This document shows positions 36,644 through 46,668 of a stretch of DNA of 64,000 bases, in pieces. The stretch is taken from the NCBI GenBank assembly GCA_963803925.1, contig CAWDOM010000008.1, positions 1-64,000 on the forward strand, in the 5' to 3' direction. The stretch comes from RBG-16-64-13 sp963803925 (lineage in GTDB: Bacteria > Actinomycetota > Thermoleophilia > RBG-16-64-13). A model generated the notes under the pieces. That model was given only the letters and a program-made list of their open reading frames with translations. It was not told the origin of the DNA and did not search any database. The position numbers were made by a program, and so were the translations under genes. Each line of letters begins with the position of its first letter. Within the stretch, counting starts at the first letter, position 1.

Positions 36644-36840
36644 GTGCCCCCCTCCTCTTCTACGCCGAGAAGCTCGAGCTTCAACGACTTGACGGCCATC
36701 GGGATTTCTTTCTTGGACTCGGGGTGGGTCCCCGTGATCTCTATGATGTCTCCGGGAGAGGTCTGCCGCACCGCCTTGCGGAACTCGACCAGGGGCGCCG
36801 GGCAGTTCTTGCCGCAGACATCGACTTTGCACTCAGCCAC
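36619..36840 (-). CDS. TusA/SirA-like sulfur carrier protein
   Basis: The GTG at 36840 gives a 73-residue protein of typical TusA size; the reading frame is open further upstream but that part is Cys/Arg-rich and unlike the family. The CPxP signature appears in VCGKNCPAPLVEFRKAV, with the persulfide-carrying Cys, followed by GDIIEITGTHPESKKEIP. It overlaps the IscS-like start by 25 bases, so the two are co-translated. TusA proteins accept sulfane sulfur from a desulfurase and pass it on. Confidence 0.82.
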   Translation of the reverse strand: MAECKVDVCGKNCPAPLVEFRKAVRQTSPGDIIEITGTHPESKKEIPMAVKSLKLELLGVEEEGGTWTIRVRR

Positions 36841-36978
36841 GCCAGTGCCTTTCTGGGTCGGATCTCCTCTGCTGGGGCAGCAGCCGCAGCCGCTGCGTAG
36901 CCTCCTAGGGCGCACCATACCGCATTGGCCGCGCGGCCGCTACTACTGAGCGCGAATCCGCGCCTCCGGCCGGACCTC

Positions 36979-39669
36979 TCAGCCCGAGTGCTCGACCTCC
37001 CGGGACTGGCGCGCACTGTCGAGTTCTTCGAGACACTGGATGAAGGTCGAGGCGATGGCGGGATCGAAGTGGGTGCCGGCGCCTCGGCGCAACTCGGCGA
37101 CGGCGTCGGCGCGGGAGAGGGCCTTGCGGTACGGACGGTCTGCGATCATGGCCGAGAAGCTGTCGGTCACTGTGAGGATGCGCGCGAGCAGTGGGATCTC
37201 GCGTCCGCTACGTCCGCTCGGGTAGCCCGTGCCGTCGAACCACTCGTGGTGGTTGGCTACGAGGGCTTGGATCTCGCAGAGGTCGGGCATCGTTCGAATC
37301 AAGGTCTCGCCCATGGAGGGATGGCCCTTGACGATCGCCCATTCCTCGGGTGTCAGGCTCCCCGGTTTGCGCAGGATGCGGTCGGGGATGCCGATCTTGC
37401 CGACATCGTGCAGTAGGCCGCCGGCGCGTAGAATCCGGAGGCTGGTCTCCGATAGACCGAGGGCGTTGCCCAGCACGAGCGCCAGTTCGGTCACCTGCTC
37501 GCTGTGCCGCCTCGTGTAGCGATCCTTGTTGTCGACAGCCGCGACCATCGACTCGAGGATGCCGAAGCTGGTCTTCTCGTCTCTCTCGGCCGGATCGGCA
37601 TGGCCGGCGCCGGTGATGGCGTTGCCGCCGCGCCGTTTTGAGACGTAGAGGTTGCTGTCGGCCGCGACCACCAACTCGTTCACGCCCCGCCCGTCGGTGG
37701 GGAACGTCGCAATGCCGAAACTCGCAAGAATGGGGATCCGCTCTCCGCCCGTGGTGATGAAGGGCTTCTCGGCGATGGCCGCTCGCATCTTCTCTATGAC
37801 CACGTGGGCTTCGGCGGCGTCGGTCTCGGAGAGGATCAGCACGAACTCGTCGCCGGCGTAGCGGCCGACCACATCACTCGCCCGGGCGTTCGCCTGCAGA
37901 ATGGAGGCAACGTGGCGGAGGGCCGCGTCGCCGCAGGGGTGGCCGTAGGTATCGTTGAGTAGCTTGAAGCCGTCGATGTCGAGCATCACGAGGTTGAAGG
38001 TCAGTCCATATCGCTCTGCCCGCGCCTGTTCGCGCGCCAGCAGTTCGTGCATCTGCCTGTGGTTGGCGAGGCCCGTGAGCGAGTCGGTTCCGCTCAGACG
38101 CTGGAGTCTTCGTACGAGCTTCGACCGTCTCACCGCCTCTCCGGCAAGCTCCGCCAGGCCCGTCGTGAGGGCTATCTCGTCGGCCTGGTAGTGTCGTTCG
38201 CGCTCTGGGTCCCAGAAGGCCAATAGGCCCATCGGTCCGTCGGCCGAACGCATGGGCACGGTCAGGCAACTCTTCTCACCCCAGGCAAGCATAGTCCCCC
38301 GGCTCTTCTGGTCGAGGCCGGGGTCCGAAACGTTCTCGAGAAGGGGGATGCCGTGCGTCAGAACCATCTTCTCAGCGGGGTGCTCGGCCAGCGGCATGAC
38401 CTCTCCCAGGCGATCCCAGCCGGTGGGGCTCTTCTCCCACATGGCGCGAGGCACGACGGCGTCGATCTCCTGCATGTACTCGTAGGCCACGCACTCGTGG
38501 ACGCGGAGGACGTCGGCCGCTCTGCGCGCGACGATGGCCAGCGCTTCTTCGAGGTCGTCGGCGCCGGTTACCGCTTGGCTCGATTCAAGCAAGGATGCCA
38601 GGTGGGCCGTCTGCGCCTCCTGGGCCGCCAAGGCCTCGGCGTCTTGGATAGAGAGGGCAATGAGGCGGCACACGGAGTTCGCGGTGGCCACCTTGTTGGC
38701 AGCGATGGTGTGGCTTGGGCGCTTCTCGCGGACCTCGACCAGTCCTACCACGCGCTCTCGAGCTACGAGAGGTATGGCGAGTGTTGTGCCTCCATCGACC
38801 CGCAGCAGCGGCTGTTTCGCCGCCACGACCTCCGCCGCGAGCGGCCACGAGTGCACGTACGCGCCGTTCGGCCGCGACTCACCCTCGAGCCGGCCGTCGG
38901 CGACTCTCGCAAGGCACACGAGCGCGCCGTCGCCGGCCAGCGTGTACACGGCCACGTCGGACACGTCGAGCAGCGTGGAAAGCCGGGCCGCGGCGTCGGC
39001 GGCCAGGCCCGGCGCGTCCATCGATGTCAAGTTCGCGCTGATGTCGTTCACAGCCGCGTGGGCGTTGAGGAGCGCAACCTGGCTGCGGTAGAGCTTGGAC
39101 GTGACCCAGGACACGATCTCGGCCACCATCACGCAGAGTATCCCGATGAACGCCGCGAAGCTGAGGGCAAGGACGACATCGCCGGTGCTGACAGCTATGG
39201 GGAGGGCGTAGGCGGCAGCGAACAGCGGTAGCACCACGAGCGACGTGCCGGGCCGGTGCGACAGGCCGACAGCGGTGAAACAGATGCAGAACATGGCGCC
39301 GAAGACATATGCGTAGTCACCTGAGAAGGTGACGCCTAGGGCGATGAGCGCGAAGCCCACCGGCACGAGCGCGTGGGTACGCGAACGGGGCCACTTGTGC
39401 CAGGGCAGGAACGACGTGATCGTTCCGGCCACGATCGCGGTCAGACTGGCGCTGATCACGCCCGGCACGCTGGCCCCTTCGCGGGTGGGGAGGAGGAGGC
39501 TGGTGAGACCGAGCAGTCCGCATACGACGAAGATGATGGCGGCTATGCGTCCGATGATCACCGAGGAGATGCCGAACTCGGCCTGCTCCGCCTCGCGCAG
39601 GCCGCGATCCTCCCAGCCGAAGTGCTGGTTCATTCGCATGCGGAGCCTAGTGATAGCGTTGACCTTCAT
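36979..39669 (-). CDS. Membrane GAF-GGDEF-HD-GYP cyclic-di-GMP protein
   Basis: Start is placed at ATG 39669 (MKVNAITRLRMRMNQ); the ribosome site is weak and ATG 39639 is an alternative. The roughly 896-residue protein has six N-terminal membrane helices (about residues 25-190), two GAF-type sensory domains (about 210-340 and 365-520), a GGDEF domain with DSLTGLANHRQMHELL and the active-site variant AGDEF, and a C-terminal HD-GYP domain with LLHDVGKIGIPD, NHHEWFDGTGYP and DSFSAMIADRPYRKA. It may both make and break c-di-GMP. A BldD-like protein with a near-complete c-di-GMP motif is encoded at 434-934. It is divergent from leuS. Confidence 0.92.
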   Translation of the reverse strand: MKVNAITRLRMRMNQHFGWEDRGLREAEQAEFGISSVIIGRIAAIIFVVCGLLGLTSLLLPTREGASVPGVISASLTAIVAGTITSFLPWHKWPRSRTHALVPVGFALIALGVTFSGDYAYVFGAMFCICFTAVGLSHRPGTSLVVLPLFAAAYALPIAVSTGDVVLALSFAAFIGILCVMVAEIVSWVTSKLYRSQVALLNAHAAVNDISANLTSMDAPGLAADAAARLSTLLDVSDVAVYTLAGDGALVCLARVADGRLEGESRPNGAYVHSWPLAAEVVAAKQPLLRVDGGTTLAIPLVARERVVGLVEVREKRPSHTIAANKVATANSVCRLIALSIQDAEALAAQEAQTAHLASLLESSQAVTGADDLEEALAIVARRAADVLRVHECVAYEYMQEIDAVVPRAMWEKSPTGWDRLGEVMPLAEHPAEKMVLTHGIPLLENVSDPGLDQKSRGTMLAWGEKSCLTVPMRSADGPMGLLAFWDPERERHYQADEIALTTGLAELAGEAVRRSKLVRRLQRLSGTDSLTGLANHRQMHELLAREQARAERYGLTFNLVMLDIDGFKLLNDTYGHPCGDAALRHVASILQANARASDVVGRYAGDEFVLILSETDAAEAHVVIEKMRAAIAEKPFITTGGERIPILASFGIATFPTDGRGVNELVVAADSNLYVSKRRGGNAITGAGHADPAERDEKTSFGILESMVAAVDNKDRYTRRHSEQVTELALVLGNALGLSETSLRILRAGGLLHDVGKIGIPDRILRKPGSLTPEEWAIVKGHPSMGETLIRTMPDLCEIQALVANHHEWFDGTGYPSGRSGREIPLLARILTVTDSFSAMIADRPYRKALSRADAVAELRRGAGTHFDPAIASTFIQCLEELDSARQSREVEHSG

Positions 39670-39913
39670 ACTACTTTGGTTTCGGCACCACTTGGCCATC
39701 GCTTGAGAAGGTAGCTCACTGTGAAGAATTAGCTGCCACGGCGCGGGAGAGACCCATATTGGCAGGCGGCGGCAGGGCTGGAATAATTGCCACACCACAG
39801 CGGCCTGCCTTTGCCGAACCGGCGTACACGATCGAGGCCGCTGCATACTGTGAACGGCGCTCCGCGCGAAGCAAGGCGGGGCTCATGACGAGGGCGACAG
39901 GGGAAGGACGAGC

Positions 39914-42545
39914 ATGGTTCCGAAGATGGCTCCGAAGTACGATCCCGAGCAGATCGAAACGAAGTGGCAGAAGGTCTGGGACGAGCAGAAGACCTTTGTG
40001 GCCGCGAATCCGCGGGCCGGGACGCATCCGGGCGGCAAAGGAGCCGACGCCACCTACGTGCTCGAGATGTTCCCGTATCCGTCGGGCAGCGCCCACATGG
40101 GGCATGTCAAGAACTACACCATGGGCGACGTCATCGCCCGGTTCCGCCGCCACCAGGGGCAGCGCGTGCTGCATCCCATGGGATACGACGCCTTCGGCCT
40201 CAACTCCGAGAACATGGCCATCAAGACGGGGGAGCCGCCGGCCAAGTTCACCGAAGAGGCCATCGCGACAATCAACCGCCAGCTCCGCCGCCTCGGCGTC
40301 TCCATCGATTGGACCCGTGAGGTCGTCACCTCGCGCCCCGAGTACTACAAGTGGACCCAGTGGCTCTTCCTGCAGTTCTACAAGAAGGGCCTCGCCTACA
40401 AGAAAGAGGCGCCGGTCAACTGGTGCCCGTCGTGCGCGACGGTGCTCGCCAACGAGCAGGTGATCGACGGCGCGTGCGAGCGCTGCGACAGCGAGGTGGA
40501 AGCCAAGAAGCTGAGCCAGTGGTTCTTCCGCATCACCGACTACGCGGAACGCCTGCTTCAGGACTTCGACAAGCTCGAAGAGTGGCCCGAGCGGGTCATC
40601 ACCATGCAGCGCAACTGGATAGGCAAGTCCACCGGGGCAGACGTGGTGTTCGAGATCGCGCCGGCCGAGGGCCCGGCCGCCGGCGGCGCGGTCGCCGGCG
40701 GCGCCACGACGCCCGAAGCTCCCGTCAAGATCACCGTCTTCACCACCCGGCCCGACACGCTGTTCGGGGCCACCTTCTTCATCCTCGCGCCCGAGCATCC
40801 GCTGGTGGACGATCTGGTGCGCGGCACCGCCCAAGAGCAAGAGGTCAAGCGCTACGTGGCCAAGGCCATGAACACCTCGGCCATCGAGCGGTCGAGCCTC
40901 GACAAGGAGAAGACCGGCGTCTTCACCGGCCGCTACGCGGTCAACCCGGTCACCGGCGCGGGCATCCCCATCTTCGTGGCCGACTACGTGCTCATGGACT
41001 ACGGCACCGGCGCCATCATGGCCGTCCCCGGTCACGACGAGCGCGACTTCGCCTTCGCGAAGAAGTACGACCTGCCGGTCATCGAGGTCATCGCCAGCCC
41101 GGCCGAGTTCAAGGATGCCGACGGCAATCTCACCGCCGCTTACACCGGCGACGGTCTCATGGTGAACAGCGGTCAGTTCGATGGTCTCCCCAAGGCCGAG
41201 ACCATCGTCAAGGTCACCGAGTGGCTGCGTGACCAAGGCCGGGCCGACTTCGCCGTCAACTACAAGCTGCGCGACTGGCTGCTCTCGCGTCAGCGCTACT
41301 GGGGCGCGCCGATCCCCATCGTGTACTGCGAGAAGTGCGGCGAGCTGCCGGTGCCCGACGACCAGCTGCCCGTGCTGCTGCCCGACATCACCGACTACGC
41401 GCCCAAGGGCAAGTCGCCGCTGGCCAACGCCGAACACTGGATGAACACCACCTGCCCGAACTGCGGCGGCCCCGCCCGGCGGGAGTCCGACACTATGGAC
41501 ACCTTTGTCGACTCCTCCTGGTACTACCTGCGTTACACCTCCGCCGGCCGCGACGACGTGGCCTTCGACCGCGACGCCGTCGACTACTGGCTGCCGGTCG
41601 ACCAATACATCGGCGGGGTGGAGCACGCCATCCTTCACCTCATGTACTCCCGCTTCTTCACCAAGGTGCTCTACGACCTGGGTCTGGTCGGTTTTGAGGA
41701 ACCGTTCAAGAACTTGTTCACCCAGGGCATGATCTATTACAAGGGCGCCAAGATGAGCAAGAGCAAAGGCAACGTGGTGAGCCCCGACGAGATGGTGGCC
41801 AAATACGGCGCCGACTCGGTGCGCAGCTACGTGCTCTTCATGGGCCCGGCCGAGAGCGACGCCGAGTGGAACGACCAAGGCGTCGAGGGCGTGTACCGCT
41901 TCCTGGGTAGGGTGTGGAGAACGGTGACCGACGCGCTCGAGGATGGGTCACTCAGCGGGGTCGCGCAGCTCTATGGCGCGGACGCCCAGGCGGGCGCCGC
42001 GAAGTATGCCGGCCGGTTTCGACGAGGCGGCGCTCACGGCCGCCGAACGCGCTCTACTCGTGAAGACCAACCAGGTAGTTCAAAAAGCCACGGTCGACCT
42101 GGGTCAGCGCTTCCGCTTCAACACGGCCATTGCCGCTCTCATGGAACTCTCCAACGATATCGGCGCCGCGCGGGCCTCCGGCCTCGCGGCGACCCCCTCC
42201 GGCAAGGCCGTCCTTGCCTACGCGATCGAGATGATGGTGCGTCTCATCGAGCCTTGCGCTCCGCACATGTGCGCCGAGCTGTGGCAGATGATGGGCGGCG
42301 CCGACATCTGGGACGCTCCCTGGCCGGTCGCCGACGAGCGCTTCCTTACCGCCGACACCATCGAGCTTGCCGTGCAGGTGAACGGCAAGGTGCGCGACCG
42401 GGTGGTCGTCGCCAAGGACGCCACCGACGCCGACGTACTCGCCGCCGCCAAGGAGTTGCCGGGGGTGGCCAAATACCTAGAAGGCATGACCCTGGTCAAG
42501 GAAGTCGTGGTGCCGGGGAGGCTGGTCAGTCTGGTGGTGAAGTAG
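39914..42545 (+). CDS. leuS: Leucyl-tRNA synthetase, one frameshift near the 3' end
   Basis: The protein has the class I motif FPYPSGSAHMGHVKNY (HIGH variant) and AKMSKSKGNVVSPDEM (KMSKS), a complete editing domain (TTRPDTLFGATFF, MAVPGHDERDF) and zinc-like CPNCGG. The frame is open from 39914 to about 42018; an extra C in CGGTTTCGACGAG then shifts it, and the anticodon-binding and C-terminal domains continue as GFDEAALTAAERALLVKT to VPGRLVSLVVK, ending at 42545. In-frame reading GRFDEAAL matches the second copy at 43456-44375. GGGAAGGACGAGC precedes ATG. It charges tRNA-Leu. Confidence 0.93.
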
Positions 42546-42690
42546 GGAGGCAGGCCCTATCTGCCGCCTTGATGCACCATCCCGCAACGATGCTAGAGTA
42601 GAGACGATGGTCACTCCGAGCGCGATAAGCGCTTCGTATTGGCGGTGACCTGCTGTTCCTGCCTGGCGACCAGCGGAGGGGCCGAAAGCG

Positions 42691-43002
42691 ATGAGGATTG
42701 GAGACACGGAGGTTCCTGACCAGGCCGTGGTGGCCCTGTGTCGCAGGTGGAAGATACGCCGCCTGGACGTGTTTGGCTCCGCCCGCACGGGCATGACACC
42801 GGAGAGCGACATCGATCTCTTGGTTGATTTCGAGAGCGGTGAGAGATGGTCGCTCATGGATCTGGCAGGGGCCGAGGTTGAGTTCGGATATCTGCTCAAA
42901 CGGCGGGTTGAGCTTGTCGATCGCAGGAGTCTGGAGCGTAGCGAGAATACTCTGCGACGAGACGCCATCCTGAACTCGAGTGAGGTTCTCTATGCCGCAT
43001 GA
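42691..43002 (+). CDS. MntA-like nucleotidyltransferase, antitoxin of a MNT-HEPN pair
   Basis: The 103-residue protein has the minimal nucleotidyltransferase motif FGSARTGMTPESDIDLLVDF, with the GS pair and the metal-binding DxD. Proteins of this type act as antitoxins that modify (AMPylate) the Tyr of HepT toxins. It lies 145 bases after leuS and its last codons overlap the HepT-like start. Its base composition is less GC-biased than leuS, consistent with an acquired module. Confidence 0.85.
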   Translation: MRIGDTEVPDQAVVALCRRWKIRRLDVFGSARTGMTPESDIDLLVDFESGERWSLMDLAGAEVEFGYLLKRRVELVDRRSLERSENTLRRDAILNSSEVLYAA

Positions 43003-43327
43003 CCCGCGCGCAGCTGTTTTCGACATGCAGCAGGCAATCGAACGGGCGCAGAGGCTTGTCCGCGGCCTGAGCAAGGAGGAGTTCTCCGGCAACGAGACAG
43101 TACAATGGGCGATCTTCAGCCAGATCATCATCCTCGGAGAAGCGGCCGGGCGGCTCGACAAGGACTATCAAAGTCGCCACTCTGACATCCCCTGGGCGAG
43201 CATTACAGGGATGCGGCATCGTCTCGTCCACGGGTATGACAGCGTGGACTGGGAGCGGGTGTGGCGCACTCTCATAGACGACCTCCCGCGCCTGCTGGCG
43301 CAGCTAGCGAGTCTCATCGAAGACTAG
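42992..43327 (+). CDS. HepT-like HEPN RNase toxin (DUF86)
   Basis: The 111-residue protein begins at ATG 42992, overlapping the antitoxin gene by 11 bases; an in-frame GTG at 42980 is possible. The HepT hallmark Rx4HxY appears in GMRHRLVHGYDSVDW, preceded by FSQIIILGEAAGRL. HEPN toxins of this class cleave RNA and are silenced by AMPylation of the motif Tyr by the partner MNT protein. The overlap and order are standard for MntA-HepT pairs. Confidence 0.88.
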   Translation: MPHDPRAAVFDMQQAIERAQRLVRGLSKEEFSGNETVQWAIFSQIIILGEAAGRLDKDYQSRHSDIPWASITGMRHRLVHGYDSVDWERVWRTLIDDLPRLLAQLASLIED

Positions 43328-43455
43328 CGTGAGCGCTCATCACTGAGCGAGACCGGACCCCACCCGCCGGATGGCGCCGTTTGGCCGGGCTGCGGTAGCC
43401 AACTTGCCCGCGAAGGGGTACATGACCTTTCTGTTCCGCGATTTGTAGGTCACAG

Positions 43456-44375
<920 letters not shown>

Positions 44376-44453
44376 GCATTCGGCCCGCGACGAGCAGTGC
44401 GCTCTCACGGCGGCCGCTGGGAGCATCCGGCTCACGAGTGGCATAATTGGCGG

Positions 44454-44723
44454 ATGATTGCGGACAGTGACAGACGGATAATCGAGAAGACCGCCGCCAA
44501 GTATGGCGCCAGGCGTGTCGTGTTGTTCGGCTCAAGCCTGTCTCCTGACAAAGAGAGCCGCGACATCGATCTCGGTGTCGAGGGTTTGGAGGACAAGGAT
44601 TTTTTTGCATTCTATGCAGAACTCCTGTTTTCGCTCTCAAAACCTGTTGATATCGTTGATATCTCTCGCAAGAGCCGATTCGCCGAAATAGTGGAGCGGG
44701 AAGGTTTGCTGATCTATGCCTGA
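44454..44723 (+). CDS. Second nucleotidyltransferase, putative antitoxin
   Basis: The 89-residue protein starts at ATG 44454, 78 bases after the leuS remnant. It carries VVLFGSSLSPDKESRDIDLGV, the nucleotidyltransferase GS...DxD motif, but is otherwise unlike the protein at 42691. Its stop overlaps the next gene by eight bases. The lower GC content and A/T-rich codons (for example aaggatttttttgcattc) differ clearly from the surrounding genes and suggest recent transfer. Confidence 0.8.
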   Translation: MIADSDRRIIEKTAAKYGARRVVLFGSSLSPDKESRDIDLGVEGLEDKDFFAFYAELLFSLSKPVDIVDISRKSRFAEIVEREGLLIYA

Positions 44724-45405
44724 CTACCGCCTTCGCGTTGAGGCCGAGTACGAGGCTATCGAGGGCTCTCTTTCCACGCTTCCCACCCGTCCGTTATCGA
44801 CCATTTCGGCGCTCGAGCTTGCCGGCGTAGGAGCCCTCCTCCACAATTTCTACAACGGCATCGAGAACATCCTGAAGCAAATCTTCCAGTCCAGGGCATA
44901 TTCCATCCCACAGGGAGAATCCTGGCACAGGGATCTCCTGATCTTGGCAGTCGAAAAGGGCGTCTTGTCGACCGGCATGCTGAATGACTTGAAGACGTAC
45001 CTCGCCTTTCGTCACTTCTTTGGTCATGGTTACGCTATGGACCTTCTTCCCGACCCTATGGAGCCGCTTGTTAGAGAAGCGCCGGCGGTATTCCGGCGAT
45101 TCAAGTCCGAGATCGACGGATCGTTCGAAGACTGCAGAAGGCAGCCTCTCGCCGTCGCGCCCAGAGGGCTCTCGCTCTGTAGGCCGAGGCTCTGTTCTCG
45201 AGTAGTCTCATGTCGGCGGCCCGGTCTCCCCAGGGCCCGGTCGAAGACAGCGCAGGCGCCGGCCCGGGCGGGAGTGCGGAAGACAAGCTGCCGGCTCTTT
45301 GGCGCTCGCCTGAGCGCGTTCTTGCCGACCTGTCTCGATAGTCCCTCATGGCTCACTTCGATCGACGTGTCACGTCAAGCGCGCGGAAGTCATTCGGAGT
45401 CGTAG
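44716..45405 (+). CDS. Second HepT-like HEPN toxin, 3' end uncertain
   Basis: The first 140 or so residues form a helical HEPN-like domain: ELAGVGALLHNFYNGIENIL, then the motif RHFFGHGY (Rx4HxY) in LAFRHFFGHGYAMDL, then PLVREAPAVFRRFKSEID. Members of this group are about 150 residues, but the open frame runs to residue 229 with a Cys/Arg/Pro-rich tail that looks non-native and reaches the convergent lipoprotein gene. The true end may have been lost by an indel near 45130 or by truncation. The preceding nucleotidyltransferase gene overlaps it. Confidence 0.7.
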   Translation: MPDYRLRVEAEYEAIEGSLSTLPTRPLSTISALELAGVGALLHNFYNGIENILKQIFQSRAYSIPQGESWHRDLLILAVEKGVLSTGMLNDLKTYLAFRHFFGHGYAMDLLPDPMEPLVREAPAVFRRFKSEIDGSFEDCRRQPLAVAPRGLSLCRPRLCSRVVSCRRPGLPRARSKTAQAPARAGVRKTSCRLFGARLSAFLPTCLDSPSWLTSIDVSRQARGSHSES

Positions 45406-45824
45406 GGCTCAATCGCCTCGATCGTAGTTCCGTCCGGCCGGACGTCAACGAAGACGATAAACTTCGATGGTTGCGGGCTCTCGGCTTCTACGAAACGCAA
45501 CTCGGTTTTCCGCTTGGTACTTGAGGTGCGACCTGTTGTGGCTCCCACCGCCACCGAAACGGGGTCGGTGAGCGACGAGAGCATCCTTGTTAGATCCTCC
45601 CGGGCTGAAGCGCTAACCAGCGCCAGGACCTCTTCAAGCAGGACACGCCCATCGAAGTAGGAGAGGACGGCGTCACCGAGTTCCTTGGCAGCGTCAGCGC
45701 TGGCCACGGAGAGGGAGTTCAACCCCAGCCAATCCTCTTCGTCTGACCGGCACGAGACCAGCGTGTTCACGGCTGCAAGCAGGATCAGACACAACACGAG
45801 ACGTGGCAGGATTCGACGTGGCAT
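45390..45824 (-). CDS. Small lipoprotein of unknown function
   Basis: From ATG 45824, behind GGAGGGAAGGGGG, the 144-residue product has a signal ending in NTLVSC (lipobox, Cys near residue 25) and a mature part with helices (DAAKELGDAVLSYFDG) and a C-terminal beta segment (KFIVFVDVRPDGTTIEAIE). I do not recognise the family. It is convergent with the second toxin gene and divergent from the ABC ATPase. Confidence 0.6.
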   Translation of the reverse strand: MPRRILPRLVLCLILLAAVNTLVSCRSDEEDWLGLNSLSVASADAAKELGDAVLSYFDGRVLLEEVLALVSASAREDLTRMLSSLTDPVSVAVGATTGRTSSTKRKTELRFVEAESPQPSKFIVFVDVRPDGTTIEAIEPYDSE

Positions 45825-45996
45825 TGAACGTCCCCCTTCCCTCCGGGCATCCTGTGCCGATCTTACCCGCAATCGCATCCACGAGTGCCTTCGGCAGCGA
45901 CACCGTCGACTGCCGGCCGCCGGTCTATCGCCTCGACGACACGGCGTCGAGGTCTGCGGTAGCATGCATGGATCATGCGAGACGGAAGGTAGGGGA

Positions 45997-46668
45997 ATGC
46001 CCGGGGTTCGAAAAGAAGTCCTTCTCGAGACGATGAACCTCACCCGCCGGTACGGTGCGGTGGTGGCCCTCGACAGAATCGACCTGAAGGTGCGCGAGGG
46101 GGAGTGCGTCGCCCTCATGGGACCCAACGGGAGCGGCAAGACCACGCTTGCCGAACTGGTCAGCGGGTTGCTCGAACCATCCGGCGGGCGGGCCGAGGTC
46201 TGCCGGCACTCCATCCACCTGGAGCCCGAGTCGGTCGCCGCCCGGCGCGACCTCGCCTATGTGCCCGACACCGCCCGGCTCTACGATGACCTCACCGTAG
46301 GCGACCACCTACGACTTGTAGCGGCCGCGCACGGGGTAGGGGGCAAGAACCTGGACGAAGAGGCCGACAAGCTCCTCGAGCGTCTGCACCTGACCGAACG
46401 CGCCTCGTTCTTTCCGCCCCAGCTCTCTCGGGGCATGAGGCAGAAGACGGCCCTTGCTTGTGCGTTCATCCGTCCTTTCCGGGTCCTGGTGCTCGACGAG
46501 CCCATCGTTGGGCTCGATGCCGCCTCGATCGACGTATTCCGCGACCTGTTGCTCGAATGCCGCAAGGCCCGACGGGCTGTTCTCCTGATGACGCACGCCG
46601 AGACCTTCGCCTCCACCGTGGCCACGCGCACGCTGCGCATCGAGGAAGGGCGTTTGGTTGGCCGGTAG
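45997..46668 (+). CDS. ABC transporter ATPase (exporter type)
   Basis: The 223-residue ATPase has Walker A MGPNGSGKT, the signature LSRGMRQKTALA and Walker B VLVLDEPIVGLD, followed by a H-loop in LLMTHAETF. The start at 45997 follows GGTAGGGGA. The downstream membrane protein overlaps it by 11 bases and is its probable partner, a pairing resembling EcsAB-type or other ABC-2 exporters. Substrate unknown. Confidence 0.88.
   Translation: MPGVRKEVLLETMNLTRRYGAVVALDRIDLKVREGECVALMGPNGSGKTTLAELVSGLLEPSGGRAEVCRHSIHLEPESVAARRDLAYVPDTARLYDDLTVGDHLRLVAAAHGVGGKNLDEEADKLLERLHLTERASFFPPQLSRGMRQKTALACAFIRPFRVLVLDEPIVGLDAASIDVFRDLLLECRKARRAVLLMTHAETFASTVATRTLRIEEGRLVGR

Noticed and set aside
39716..41878. 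A 720-residue open frame antisense to leuS
   Set aside because: It mirrors leuS exactly, is rich in His/Val/Gly from complemented codons, has no ribosome site and resembles no family. Long antisense frames are expected in such GC-rich genes.
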